Assembly (NCBI RefSeq): GCF_001721645.1
Contig: NZ_CP017141.1
Span: 4,960,001-5,024,000 of the forward strand
From: Pedobacter steynii
Lineage (GTDB): Bacteria > Bacteroidota > Bacteroidia > Sphingobacteriales > Sphingobacteriaceae
Direction: 5' to 3'
Length of the DNA stretch: 64,000 bases
Position 1 is the first letter of the stretch. Each line of letters starts with the position of its first letter. Made by a program: the position numbers and the translations under genes. Under the pieces are notes generated by a model. It had not been told where the DNA came from. It saw only the letters and a program-made list of their open reading frames with translations, and ran no database searches. This document shows, one piece after another, positions 8,904-18,789 of the stretch.

Positions 8904-8955
8904 AATACATGACCAACGTTGTTCATCATGTAAATGGCCGGCTTGGTCATGTATT
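8904..8955. promoter_or_regulatory. Inverted repeat in the divergent promoter region (candidate LytTR operator)
   Basis: AATACATGACCAA at 8904-8916 is exactly complementary to TTGGTCATGTATT at 8943-8955. Inside, ATGACCAACGTTGTTCAT (8909-8926) is itself a near palindrome centred on AACGTT. The element is the only obvious symmetry between the histidine kinase start (8849) and the receptor start (9013). It is a good candidate for binding by the adjacent regulator; that role is inferred. Confidence 0.55.
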
Positions 8956-9012
8956 TTCTTGTCAGGCGCCTTGAATGATTTTCTTTGGGCGTTTAAAACT
9001 TGAATTTCTAAT

Positions 9013-11487
9013 ATGTTAACCTATTTTTTACGCATTTGCTTTGCTGTGTTTTTTATGCTGGCCATCCATCAGCCTTTTGCTGTTGCCCAGGTTCCTGCTC
9101 AACCTGCTACAGGTAAAAAGACTTCAATCATCAGTGGATTAGTGGTCGATTCGGCAACTCACAAACCGCTGGATTTTGTCACGCTCATTCTAACGTCTGA
9201 TAAGGGGGCAGTAATTAAAACAGCTGCCAGTGCCCAAAATGGGACGTTTACTTTTGAAGTTGCAAATGGCGGCAATTACATCCTGAATGCCTCTTATATG
9301 GGCTACAGGAATTATACTTCTTCGGCAATTACTTTAAAGGGAGGGGGTACCATTGATCTCGGACGTATCGCACTGCATCAGCAGCCTGGGATGCTGTCAG
9401 AGGTAACCGTTGCCGGTAAGAAGGCTTTAATCCAGAATAAGGGAGACAAGATCATTTACAACGCTTCTTCAGACGTCAGCAATAAATCGGGATCTGCCTC
9501 AGATGTTTTTAGGAAGGCGCCTATGGTAACGGTTGATGCCGATGGCGGAATTAAAATGAGGGGCAGCTCCAATATTAAAGTATTGTTGAATGGACTTCCG
9601 TCTACTATCCTTGCGAAAAATTTAAAGGAAGCGTTAAAGACAATTCCGGCATCCTCCATTGAATCCATTGAGGTGATCACTACGCCTTCGGCTAAATATG
9701 AAGCGGAAGGCGCCGCAGGCGTGATCAATATTGTTACGAAAAAGAAGATGCAGGGAACCAGCGGGAACGTTGATATCAGTGGTGGTAATCTTGAACAGAG
9801 CGCTGCTGCGGGGTTAAATGTAGCTGCCGGGAAATTCAATTTCAATCTTTCCCTGAATTCAAACAGGGAAAGAAACCGGAGCCTCTCAGAATTGAGCAGG
9901 CAGACGATATTTGAGGGGCAGCAAATCGGTAATCTCTTTCAGCGCAATGAGTCCGTCACGCGCAGCAAAGGTGCTTACGGAAACTTTAGCACGGAGTTTC
10001 GACCTGATTCGACTCAGAAAATTGGCGCTACTGTTTCGTTATGGCATGGCAGCTGGCCGGTAGAAAGCAAGCTCTATAATCTTTACAATAGCCCTCAGGG
10101 TACCAGCGAATACAACCAAAATAGCAATCAGGATGGTAAATTTACCACTTTTGATCTTTCTCTTAATTATCAGAAAAAGTTCAGACAAGTAGGGCAGGAG
10201 CTGTCATTGATCGGTCAATACAGCCCTTCCAATGATCAGTCTGATTATCTGACCCAGCAATACCTGCCTACAGGTCAGCGCTCTTTTAGGGAGACCAGCC
10301 CCAACAGAGGTAGTGGCAACGACAAGAGTTTGCAGGCGGATTATGTACATCCCCTGGGAAACGCCGGTAAAAATATTGTTGAGACCGGTGTACGATATAG
10401 CCGTACCCAGTCAAAAAGCGCATACTCAGTTTTCAATAACCGCAACAATCCATCCTCGGTCGATCTGACCGAAGATCCCAGCCGCTCGGATACCATGAAT
10501 TACTTTCAAAATATCTTTGCCGGATATTTCAGTGTTAAGTTTGAAACCAAAAATCATTGGGCTTTCCGGTCCGGACTACGGTATGAAAGTACCAATCTGG
10601 GTGGGAGTTTCCAGGGGCCTATTCCTTCGTTTAAGGCGAAGTTCGGCAATTTTGTTCCCAGCATGCTCATCACCAAAAAGCTTGGTGAGTTCCATGAGCT
10701 GAAACTGAATTATACCGAACGTATCCGCCGCCCCTGGATCTGGGACCTGAACCCCTATGTCAATGCAAGCGATCCTAGAAACCTGACTTATGGCAATCCA
10801 AATCTAAGGCCGGAAATTACAAGGATGCTGGAAGCCGGATATGGCTATACTTCGGCCTCGGGATTCAGTCTGAACAGCAGTGTCTATTTCAATTCAAACC
10901 GCAATGCCATTGAATCCCTCAGTACACTGGACAGCCTTGGAATATCCAGGACGACTTCCCGGAATATTGCTGCAAACAGGCGTTTAGGGACCAACGTCTT
11001 TACCAGTTTACAGCTCAATCCCAATTGGTCTTTAAGCGCTGGCGCGGAATTTTATCATGTGTGGTTTGAAAGCAAGGCGTTGAATGTAAAAAATGACGCC
11101 AACTTCTACTCGTTTAACTTTAATACTGCCTATGTGTTTTCATCGGGTTATACCATTCAGGCTTCCGGCGATTACAGCAATGGATATGTTACCCTGCAGG
11201 GCAGGAGCTCGGCGAATTATACTTACCGTTTCTCTGCGCGCAAAGAGCTGCTGAATAAGAAAGCAAGTGTTACGCTCGGTATTAATAATCCATTTCAAAA
11301 CAGGTTCCTTCAAAAAAGTTTTACATCGGCTTCGACCTTCAATAGTACCAGCAACAGCTGGCATTATAACCGGTCATTCTCGCTGGCTTTGAGCTACAGG
11401 TTTGGAAGTATGCAGGCTGCTCCGGATTATTCGAAAGGCAATCATGAACAGGGGGCGCAGCCGGTCAGAAGAGGCCGCGGGAATTGA
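9013..11487 (+). CDS. Outer-membrane beta-barrel receptor (TonB-dependent-like, OMP_b-brl_3 type)
   Basis: This 824-residue protein has a signal peptide (about 1-26). A CarboxypepD-regulatory-like domain follows (about 38-120, SGLVVDSATHKPLDFVTL), then a plug-like region (about 130-220, including DVFRKAPMVTVDADGGIKMRG and EGAAGVINIVTKKK). The rest is a beta-barrel with alternating aromatic strands ending near SLALSYRFGS. There is no SusD partner. Proteins of this type are often divergent from LytTR two-component systems in Bacteroidota. The substrate is unknown; by context, expression is likely under control of the neighbouring kinase/regulator pair. Confidence 0.9.
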   Translation: MLTYFLRICFAVFFMLAIHQPFAVAQVPAQPATGKKTSIISGLVVDSATHKPLDFVTLILTSDKGAVIKTAASAQNGTFTFEVANGGNYILNASYMGYRNYTSSAITLKGGGTIDLGRIALHQQPGMLSEVTVAGKKALIQNKGDKIIYNASSDVSNKSGSASDVFRKAPMVTVDADGGIKMRGSSNIKVLLNGLPSTILAKNLKEALKTIPASSIESIEVITTPSAKYEAEGAAGVINIVTKKKMQGTSGNVDISGGNLEQSAAAGLNVAAGKFNFNLSLNSNRERNRSLSELSRQTIFEGQQIGNLFQRNESVTRSKGAYGNFSTEFRPDSTQKIGATVSLWHGSWPVESKLYNLYNSPQGTSEYNQNSNQDGKFTTFDLSLNYQKKFRQVGQELSLIGQYSPSNDQSDYLTQQYLPTGQRSFRETSPNRGSGNDKSLQADYVHPLGNAGKNIVETGVRYSRTQSKSAYSVFNNRNNPSSVDLTEDPSRSDTMNYFQNIFAGYFSVKFETKNHWAFRSGLRYESTNLGGSFQGPIPSFKAKFGNFVPSMLITKKLGEFHELKLNYTERIRRPWIWDLNPYVNASDPRNLTYGNPNLRPEITRMLEAGYGYTSASGFSLNSSVYFNSNRNAIESLSTLDSLGISRTTSRNIAANRRLGTNVFTSLQLNPNWSLSAGAEFYHVWFESKALNVKNDANFYSFNFNTAYVFSSGYTIQASGDYSNGYVTLQGRSSANYTYRFSARKELLNKKASVTLGINNPFQNRFLQKSFTSASTFNSTSNSWHYNRSFSLALSYRFGSMQAAPDYSKGNHEQGAQPVRRGRGN

Positions 11488-11762
11488 TAGTTGTACTGTT
11501 TTAGGGAAATGGGGGATTAGGAACTGCCTTGGTTTCTGGGACAACTTTCCTTATCAGGGTATCTGGAATGATAATAGGCTTAGTTAAAATCGGTTCTGCT
11601 CAGTATTTCTTTAATAAGTTAGTTTAAAAGTGGCGAAGTGGTCTATAGGAAAACTTCGCCTGTTTTATTCATATAAAAATGAATAAATATTAATTATTTA
11701 AAGCTTAATGCTTCATTTATTTTTTGTGGATTGATTTCGTGACTTGGCCTTGGTGCATCAGC

Positions 11763-11891
11763 TCTGTCGTCAAGACTGATGTAAAGAAATACAACGTCTT
11801 AGGGAGAGTGCGATTTAGCGTGGCTGGTTTTGAGGGTAAAAATGAGGCTGCTGCAGATGAAGTTTCACAAATGATTGAGATGGCCCCGTAG
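11763..11891 (+). pseudogene. C-terminal remnant of a TlpA-family redoxin
   Basis: The frame ending at TAG 11889-11891 gives GRVRFSVAGFEGKNEAAADE followed by VSQMIEMAP. This closely matches the last 28 residues of the intact redoxin encoded at 3235-4641. The upstream 40 codons (SVVKTDVKKYNVL) only loosely follow the expected sequence and no start or CxxC is recoverable. It is the tail of a deleted paralog. The rest of the 11488-12003 interval holds no other supportable gene. Confidence 0.75.
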
Positions 11892-12003
11892 AGCTAATAA
11901 ATCAAAGTAAGGCGATCAACAATCACTAAAAATTACCATAATTCATAGATATTCACTAACATTGAACAATTTAACTCTCTAAATTTATTATTTCGGGACA
12001 AAA

Positions 12004-12576
12004 TTGAAAAGTGATAAGCATAAATCTTCAGATCTGGAACTGCTCCTTTCTTTAAAGAAAGGTAACAAAACTGCATATGCTGAAATTTATGAGCGATACT
12101 GGTCGCTTCTTTTACAACACGCTATTGGGATGCTGCAGGATGAAGATATTGCTCAGGACGTTGTTCAGGACATTTTTCAGATGTTGTGGGAAAAACATCC
12201 GGTTCTAAACATTCACACCTCACTTTCCTCATTTCTGTATACTGCTGTCAGGTACCGGATTCTAGACCAGTTCAAGCGCAGTAAGATAGAAGACAGGTTT
12301 CTCTCCACATTACTAACAGAGATGGAATGTGCGGTTACGAGTACAGACGATGCGATTGCGGAAAAAGAATTTGCCAGAAAAATGGAATATGGGTTAAGTA
12401 AACTTCCGCCAAAAATGCGAAGGGTCTTTGAATTGAGCAGAATTCATGAATATTCTTACCGGGAAATTTCCGAAGAAATGAATCTTTCGGACAATACCGT
12501 GAAAAGACAAATCAGTAATGCTTTAAAAATCATGCGTGAAAGTGTAAAAAAGGGCTATTTGTTCTTTTGTTATTAA
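12004..12576 (+). CDS. ECF-family RNA polymerase sigma factor
   Basis: This 190-residue sigma factor has a region 2 helix set (about residues 15-85, with DIAQDVVQDIFQMLWEK) and a region 4 helix-turn-helix (about 120-180, YREISEEMNLSDNTVKRQI). No upstream in-frame ATG is available, so the TTG at 12004 is taken as start; this start is less certain than the gene. It precedes a FecR anti-sigma gene and an STN-domain SusC gene. That is the standard trans-envelope signalling arrangement of Bacteroidota: receptor occupancy relieves FecR and the sigma factor activates the locus. Confidence 0.93.
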   Translation: MKSDKHKSSDLELLLSLKKGNKTAYAEIYERYWSLLLQHAIGMLQDEDIAQDVVQDIFQMLWEKHPVLNIHTSLSSFLYTAVRYRILDQFKRSKIEDRFLSTLLTEMECAVTSTDDAIAEKEFARKMEYGLSKLPPKMRRVFELSRIHEYSYREISEEMNLSDNTVKRQISNALKIMRESVKKGYLFFCY

Positions 12577-12652
12577 TTATTTCATTTTAATCTAACACAA
12601 AAGACATTTTCAATCTTCATAACTATATACGCGCCTAATAGTGTTAAGAGTT

Positions 12653-13768
12653 ATGAATAAAAAGGAAGCCAGCCAACTATTCGAAAAGTACCTTGCCGGC
12701 AATTGTACGCCGGACGAGTTAATATGGATTAAAAGGGCCTACAACAAAGATATTCCGGATGATATCAAGCAGATTTCCGAACAAAAGTTCAATGAAATGA
12801 AGGCTGATATATGGAACAAACTGGATCTGGCAGATCCGGCCCCTTTTAGAAATTATCGTTTATGGCCAAGGATCGCTGTAGCAGTTGTTTTATTAATGAC
12901 CATAGGGGCAGGTTGGTACTTCTCTACGTTTAAAAAAGAAACAGCTGATCAGCAAGCTGTATCGCTGTACGCCAATGATGTCTCCGCTGGAAAAAATATA
13001 GCTGTGCTGACATTAGCCAACGGCAAAAAAATCAGCTTAAGTGATGCCAAATCAGGCATTGTGATCAAAGCTTCGGAAATGACTTATAACGATGGTGCCG
13101 TCATAGGAAGCATCAACGCAAAAGGTTCTGAAATCTCTGCCATAAGTACCCCCCGTGGCGGACAGTATCATATCGAATTACCGGATGGCACAAAAGTAAC
13201 CTTAAACGCCGCCAGCACACTTAAATTCCCTTCAACGTTTTTAGGATTAATGAGCAGAACTGTTGAGCTGGTTGGCGAAGGCTATTTTCAGGTAGCGAAA
13301 GATAAAAAGCATCCGTTCATAGTTAAAAGTGCTCATCAGGAAGTGAAGGTGCTCGGGACCCAGTTTAATGTCAATTGCTATCCTGATGAGGCCGGTATAA
13401 AAACTACATTGGTAGAGGGCAGCGTGCAAATCACTGATCTTTCAGGTAAAGCGGGTATTAAAAAGCTGATGCCGGGACAGCAGGCTGAATGGATAAATGG
13501 TACGATAGGAGTAAGTGAAGTGGATACCGAATCGTCGCTTGCCTGGAAAAACGGGGATTTCATTTTCAATGAGGATATCCAAACAATTATGCGACAGATT
13601 TCACGCTGGTATGATGTAGATGTGGTGTATCAGGGCAATATTTCTGAAAAAGAGTATGTAGGGACATTTTCCAGATCAAAAAATATCACTGAAATTCTAA
13701 AAGCGCTTGAGCTGACCAAACGTGTGCACTTTAAAGTTGAAGGAAGGAGGGTTACCGTTATGCCTTAG
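12653..13768 (+). CDS. FecR-family anti-sigma factor
   Basis: A GTG at 12641 is possible, but the ATG at 12653 with AAGAG just upstream and the typical MNKKEASQLFEKYLAG opening is preferred (371 residues). A cytoplasmic sigma-binding region (1-70) is followed by one membrane helix (about 71-91). A periplasmic FecR domain follows (TPRGGQYHIELPDGTKVTLNA; VELVGEGYFQVAKD; VKVLGTQFNV). The C-terminal DUF4974-like segment reads SRWYDVDVVYQGN. It should hold the ECF sigma factor encoded upstream inactive until the SusC-like receptor signals through its STN domain. Confidence 0.95.
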   Translation: MNKKEASQLFEKYLAGNCTPDELIWIKRAYNKDIPDDIKQISEQKFNEMKADIWNKLDLADPAPFRNYRLWPRIAVAVVLLMTIGAGWYFSTFKKETADQQAVSLYANDVSAGKNIAVLTLANGKKISLSDAKSGIVIKASEMTYNDGAVIGSINAKGSEISAISTPRGGQYHIELPDGTKVTLNAASTLKFPSTFLGLMSRTVELVGEGYFQVAKDKKHPFIVKSAHQEVKVLGTQFNVNCYPDEAGIKTTLVEGSVQITDLSGKAGIKKLMPGQQAEWINGTIGVSEVDTESSLAWKNGDFIFNEDIQTIMRQISRWYDVDVVYQGNISEKEYVGTFSRSKNITEILKALELTKRVHFKVEGRRVTVMP

Positions 13769-13893
13769 TTTTACAAAATGAGGTTAACTGGTAAAGAACC
13801 GGAGGCGTTCGAACCGCCCCCGATCAATGTCCGGTTAATCTGAACTTCATGCGACTAAACACAAATTTTTCAATCATTAACCAAAGCAAACAA

Positions 13894-16800
13894 ATGTATA
13901 AAATTTACTATACAATTGGGCATGGCTTAACCAGCTGTGGCCGGGATACCATAATGAAGTCATTGTGGCGACAATTATATCACAATCCGAAATGTAAAAG
14001 ATGGCTTATGCGGATTAATTTTACTTGTATCATACTACTATTTGCTTTTATTCAAATCGCGTTTGCCGCCAAAGCGCAAAAGATCAGTATGTCAAAATCA
14101 AATGCAAGTCTGACAGAACTGTTCAAAGAAATCCGCAAGCAAACCGGATATGATTTTGTCCTGCCCAGTGACCTGCTTAAACAATCAAAACCAGTTTCTC
14201 TCCAGGTAAAAAATGTAGAACTGGAAGAGGTGTTAAAAATTTGCTTCGAGGCACAGCCTTTTACTTATGAGCTGAATAATAAAACGATCATTGTTAGTGA
14301 AAAGGAAAAGTCTCTATTTGACAACCTTGTTGCCCGATTTCAGTCGATTGATGTCAGAGGTAAAATTGTTGATTCGTTAGGAAACAAACTAATTGGTGCT
14401 ACCGTTAAAATAAAAGGTACAAACAGAATTACAAAAACAGATACCAACGGAGAATTTATATTAACCAATGTGGACGACAAAGCCATATTGGTAATTACCT
14501 ATCTGGGATTTAAAGAAAGAGAATTGAAAGCAGTCCCAAATCTTGGCCGTATTATATTGACTGCGTTAGTTGGGGAACTGGAAGGCGTTAATGTGGTCAG
14601 TACAGGGATTGTTCAGCGGAACAGGGATAGTTTTACCGGCTCTACCCGTACCATCACCAATGAAGAATTAAAAAAGATAAGCGCGACGAATATATTTGCG
14701 GGTATATCAGCGATGGATCCATCTTTCAGGATTATTGCAAACAATGCCACAGGGGGGAATATTAACCAAATACCAGATATCCAGATGCGTGGAACGAACT
14801 CCCTGCCCAATCTAACTGGCGATCTCTCCGCCAATCCAAACGCACCGCTGATCATCCTGGATGGCTTTGAAGTTTCTATCCAGCGTTTAGTGGATTTAGA
14901 CATCAATTTGATTGAGCGGATTGATTTATTAAAAGATGCCTCCGCAACTGCGTTGTATGGATCGCGCGGCGCGAATGGTGTATTGGTCGTAACCAGCATT
15001 GCGCCCAAACCGGGGAAGGTTCAGGTGACCATAAATAACGATTTCAGGTTTACCACACCTGATTTGTCGGATTACAATCTGGGGCTTTCTTCATTCGAAA
15101 AGTTAGATTTTGAAAAACGGGCTCAGGTTTATACCGCAACGGATAACAATGCAAATACGCAATATGAACTGGACCAGCAATACAATAAGCGTTATATGGC
15201 CGCGGTGAGTGGGGTGAATACAAATTGGTTAACCTTACCGCTTCAAAACGGAACCAGTAACCGTACTTCATTATACATTTCTGGTGGTGACCAGGTCATT
15301 CGTTACGGGCTTCAGGGCAATACTGATTTTCAATCTGGGGTCATGAAGGGTCAGGACCGCAATGATATTGCCGGTCAGTTTGATTTGCAATACCTGATGA
15401 AGAAGCTCCAGTTTAGAAATTCAATCCGTATTTTCCAAAATACCAGTAACGAATCTCCCTACGGCAGTTTCGCTGAGTATGCGCGATTAAATCCATACTG
15501 GTCTCCGTATAATGCAGACGGTTCCTTATTTAAGGGTAGCTACGAATCTCTTTTTATTCAGGATCTGCCGACCATCCTAAATACCTATGGCAATCCTTTA
15601 GCGGATGCTTCACTTCATTCAGTTAATAAAAACCAAACTTTTGGCATTTCAAATAACTTATCCTTACGCTATAATATCATACCAGGTTTATTTATAGAGT
15701 CGAATTTCAGTCTGAATAAACAAAGTGGCACTACAGATCAGTTCTTCTCGGCAGAAGACAGCCAGTTTCTTACCCAAAATGATCTCAGCAGAAGAGGAAG
15801 TTACACGGCTAGAAGTAGTAAATCGAATAGTTACGAAAGCATCACCACGGCCAGTTATAATTTATCATTAGGCAGACACCAGATTTTTAACAATGCTTCC
15901 TTTAATCTGGCCAGCAATGCCAATTCTTTTTATAGCGTAGTTGCTGAAGGCTTTCCTTATGATCGCCTGGATAACCTTTTATTTGCCACACAATATCAGT
16001 TAAACAGCAAACCAACTGGTGATGAAAGTACAACTCGAAGATTAGGGTTATTGTATAGCGGAAACTATAGTTTTGACAACCGGTTCCTGGCGGATTTTAC
16101 CATTCGCAGGGATGGTTCCTCACAGTATGGAGCTGACAGGCAATTTGGAACATTCTGGTCTGCGGGTATTGGATGGAACCTTCATAACGAATCTTTCATT
16201 AAATCGATTTCTTTTGTGGACAGGTTAAGGCTTCGTGCGTCTTATGGTTCAACAGGATCCTTAAATATTCCTGCTTACTCCGCCCAGACCCGCTATAATT
16301 TTGGTACAAATACCTCTTATTATGACGAACTGGGCGCAAGCATAAACAGCTTAGGAAACCCATTATTAAGTTGGCAGAATGTGTATAAAACTAATTTTGG
16401 CGTGGAGGCAACGATCTGGAAGCAGCGTATTGATGTACGTTTAGATGTTTATAGCGAGCAAAACCGATCGGCCATTTCACCAGTGTCCATTCCTAGTTCT
16501 TCGGGATTTACCAAGTATTATGAAAATTTAGGCTATATCACTAATAATGGCATTGAATTCTCTGCCCGTGTCAAAGTATTAGAGAACAGGGCGAATAATT
16601 TATCCTGGAATTTAAGTGTCAATGGCTTTTCAAATCACAACATCTTAAGTAAGCTCTCTGATAAGTTTAAGAATATCAATGAGCAGATCGAAGCGGCTAA
16701 TAGTACAGAAAATACAGACCAAACCGCACCAAATATCCAATTCCGAGAAGGCGAGTCCATGCAGACTATTTATGGCGTACGCTCTTTAGGCATTGATCCG

Positions 16801-17358
16801 GCAACAGGGCATGAGGTTTTTTTGAAGTTGGATGGAACCAGAACGCTTGTTTGGGATGCTGCTGACAAAGTTCCGCTTGGTATTGCTCAGCCAAAATGGA
16901 ACGGAAACGTTAACTCGATGTTTATCTTAAAAGGCTTTGAAGTAAACCTGGTATTTAATTATCAGTTTGGCGGGCAACTGTATAACCAAACCATGGCTGA
17001 TAAGATAGAAAATACAGCGCCAGGTTTAAATGTAGACAGAAGAATTTATGACTTAGGCTGGAGTACACCTGGTCAGGTAAGCCATTTTAGGACACCAGTA
17101 TTGATACGCGCAGGCTATATAACCACAAGAACGACTTCACGATTTGTACAGGATAACAACCTGATCAATTTATCTTCTGCTTCTTTGGCGTATAATTTTA
17201 GACATCAGCCTGCGTTGCTGCGCAGTTTAGGCTTAAGGAGCTTAATGGTTACCGCCATTACAAACGATGTTTTCCGGACAAGTACCATTGCAACTGAGCG
17301 GGGGACCGACAATCCTTTCGCCCGTACCTATTCATTGTCTTTAAGAGCAGGATTTTAA
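13894..17358 (+). CDS. SusC/RagA-family TonB-dependent receptor with STN signalling domain
   Basis: The frame opens at 13849, but the ATG at 13894 gives the common opening (MYKIYYTIGHG) before a long signal sequence ending AFAAKAQ, so 1154 residues are preferred. Domains in order are STN (about residues 65-125, SLTELFKEIRKQTGYDF), CarboxypepD_reg-like (about 145-220, DVRGKIVDSLGNKLIGATVK), plug with the SusC signature DASATALYGSRGANGVL, and a large 22-strand barrel ending SLSLRAGF. It forms the outer-membrane channel capped by the SusD lipoprotein encoded 11 bp downstream. The STN domain links it to the FecR/ECF pair upstream. Confidence 0.95.
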   Translation: MYKIYYTIGHGLTSCGRDTIMKSLWRQLYHNPKCKRWLMRINFTCIILLFAFIQIAFAAKAQKISMSKSNASLTELFKEIRKQTGYDFVLPSDLLKQSKPVSLQVKNVELEEVLKICFEAQPFTYELNNKTIIVSEKEKSLFDNLVARFQSIDVRGKIVDSLGNKLIGATVKIKGTNRITKTDTNGEFILTNVDDKAILVITYLGFKERELKAVPNLGRIILTALVGELEGVNVVSTGIVQRNRDSFTGSTRTITNEELKKISATNIFAGISAMDPSFRIIANNATGGNINQIPDIQMRGTNSLPNLTGDLSANPNAPLIILDGFEVSIQRLVDLDINLIERIDLLKDASATALYGSRGANGVLVVTSIAPKPGKVQVTINNDFRFTTPDLSDYNLGLSSFEKLDFEKRAQVYTATDNNANTQYELDQQYNKRYMAAVSGVNTNWLTLPLQNGTSNRTSLYISGGDQVIRYGLQGNTDFQSGVMKGQDRNDIAGQFDLQYLMKKLQFRNSIRIFQNTSNESPYGSFAEYARLNPYWSPYNADGSLFKGSYESLFIQDLPTILNTYGNPLADASLHSVNKNQTFGISNNLSLRYNIIPGLFIESNFSLNKQSGTTDQFFSAEDSQFLTQNDLSRRGSYTARSSKSNSYESITTASYNLSLGRHQIFNNASFNLASNANSFYSVVAEGFPYDRLDNLLFATQYQLNSKPTGDESTTRRLGLLYSGNYSFDNRFLADFTIRRDGSSQYGADRQFGTFWSAGIGWNLHNESFIKSISFVDRLRLRASYGSTGSLNIPAYSAQTRYNFGTNTSYYDELGASINSLGNPLLSWQNVYKTNFGVEATIWKQRIDVRLDVYSEQNRSAISPVSIPSSSGFTKYYENLGYITNNGIEFSARVKVLENRANNLSWNLSVNGFSNHNILSKLSDKFKNINEQIEAANSTENTDQTAPNIQFREGESMQTIYGVRSLGIDPATGHEVFLKLDGTRTLVWDAADKVPLGIAQPKWNGNVNSMFILKGFEVNLVFNYQFGGQLYNQTMADKIENTAPGLNVDRRIYDLGWSTPGQVSHFRTPVLIRAGYITTRTTSRFVQDNNLINLSSASLAYNFRHQPALLRSLGLRSLMVTAITNDVFRTSTIATERGTDNPFARTYSLSLRAGF

Positions 17359-17369
17359 AAATATATCAC

Positions 17370-18785
17370 ATGAAAAAGATAGTTATCATATTAACCTTGT
17401 TAATCATTACCACCCTGGTTGTTCCTGGTTGTAAAAAATATCTCCAGGTAGAACCTAAATCCAGTATAAGTGAAAAAGAGATGTTCACCTCCGAAGCTGG
17501 CTTTAAACAAGCCCTCACAGGCGTTTACTCGCAAATGGGAGCCAGGAAAATGTATGGGGATTATTTGTCATACGGCTTTGTTAGTGCGCTGGCACAAGAT
17601 TATACGAGCCCCGGGTCCCGGTATGCCACTACCATTTCACTTACGTATACAGACGACGCTGTAGTTACCTATATAGACGAAATATGGACAAGTACGTATA
17701 CTGCTATTGCTGGTCTGAATAATATACTTGCCCATTCAGGCCAAAATGCAAATGTATTATCACCCAAAAGCGCTAAGCTTATTCGCGGAGAAGCTTTGGG
17801 CTTACGCGCCTATCTGCATTTCGATCTGCTGCGTTTATTTGGAGCTACTTTTAGCAATGAGCCAGGCCGGAAAGCCATTCCTTATCAAACCATAATGAGC
17901 GAAAAAGCAACTGTCCCTTCTACCACCAGCCAGGTGATAGAAAAAGCATTGGCAGATATCAATGAGGCTTTACCGTTGTTAAAAGAAGTAGATCCTATTT
18001 TGTCTGCATCGACCAACAGAAAATTTAAAATGAACTATTACGCTTTGAAAGCTTTACAAGCAAGAATATTGCTTTATAAAGGGGATAAGCAAGCTGCTTT
18101 TACAGCAGCGGGAGAAGTGGTAAATGCGAACAAATTCCCCTTTGTATCAGCTTCAGCATTATCAGGTACTGAAAGGCTTAAGGATCGTCTTTTTTCTACG
18201 GAACTGGTTTTTGCAATCCGGTCCAGAGATATGCTGCCCTGGGTTGAAGATTATTTTAAATTTAACAGCTCTATCAATACCGCGCTTACCCGTACAGTAG
18301 CTCAGTTTCAGGCCATTTACGAAAACAGCTCTACCGATCATCGCTATAATTATTTAATTGAGGCTTCTAATGGTGGCACATTTCCTTCTAAATACTGGCA
18401 AACCTGGACCGCGGAAGACGAACAATCTTCTGTAGATTCTACGCGTTTAGATCAAACCATTCCTCTTTTAAGGATATCTGAAATGTATTATATTTTGGCA
18501 GAAACCGCATCTACCCCACAAGACGGAGCGGGTTATTTGAACAAAGTACGCATGGGGAGAAATATTCCTGAACTGACTGTATCAACCATTACTACCCCAC
18601 AATTGCTTCAGGCGGAAATTACAAAAGAATACCAAAAGGAATTTCTGGGCGAAGGGCAAACTTTTTATTATAACAAGCGGATCAATAGAACAACCCTACC
18701 CGCACCTTATAATAAAACCATTACCGTCCCCCAATATATTTTACCTAAGCCGCAAAGTGAACTTGAGTTTAATCCTAACTATTAA
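17370..18785 (+). CDS. SusD/RagB-family outer-membrane lipoprotein
   Basis: This 471-residue lipoprotein has a lipobox at LVVPGC followed by KKYLQVEPKSSISEKEMF, the classic SusD N-terminus. Helical TPR-like segments include IRGEALGLRAYLHFDLLRLFG and ISEMYYILAET. The C-terminal part has EYQKEFLGEGQTFYYNKR, as in SusD proteins that cap SusC channels. It begins 11 bp after the susC-like stop. The substrate specificity is not predictable from this sequence, and no glycoside hydrolase or lyase is nearby, so a glycan substrate should not be assumed. Confidence 0.95.
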   Translation: MKKIVIILTLLIITTLVVPGCKKYLQVEPKSSISEKEMFTSEAGFKQALTGVYSQMGARKMYGDYLSYGFVSALAQDYTSPGSRYATTISLTYTDDAVVTYIDEIWTSTYTAIAGLNNILAHSGQNANVLSPKSAKLIRGEALGLRAYLHFDLLRLFGATFSNEPGRKAIPYQTIMSEKATVPSTTSQVIEKALADINEALPLLKEVDPILSASTNRKFKMNYYALKALQARILLYKGDKQAAFTAAGEVVNANKFPFVSASALSGTERLKDRLFSTELVFAIRSRDMLPWVEDYFKFNSSINTALTRTVAQFQAIYENSSTDHRYNYLIEASNGGTFPSKYWQTWTAEDEQSSVDSTRLDQTIPLLRISEMYYILAETASTPQDGAGYLNKVRMGRNIPELTVSTITTPQLLQAEITKEYQKEFLGEGQTFYYNKRINRTTLPAPYNKTITVPQYILPKPQSELEFNPNY

Positions 18786-18789
18786 AAAA

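Noticed and set aside
11402-11587. 61-codon ORF at the end of the outer-membrane receptor gene
   Set aside because: It starts within the receptor gene in another frame and has no support of its own.
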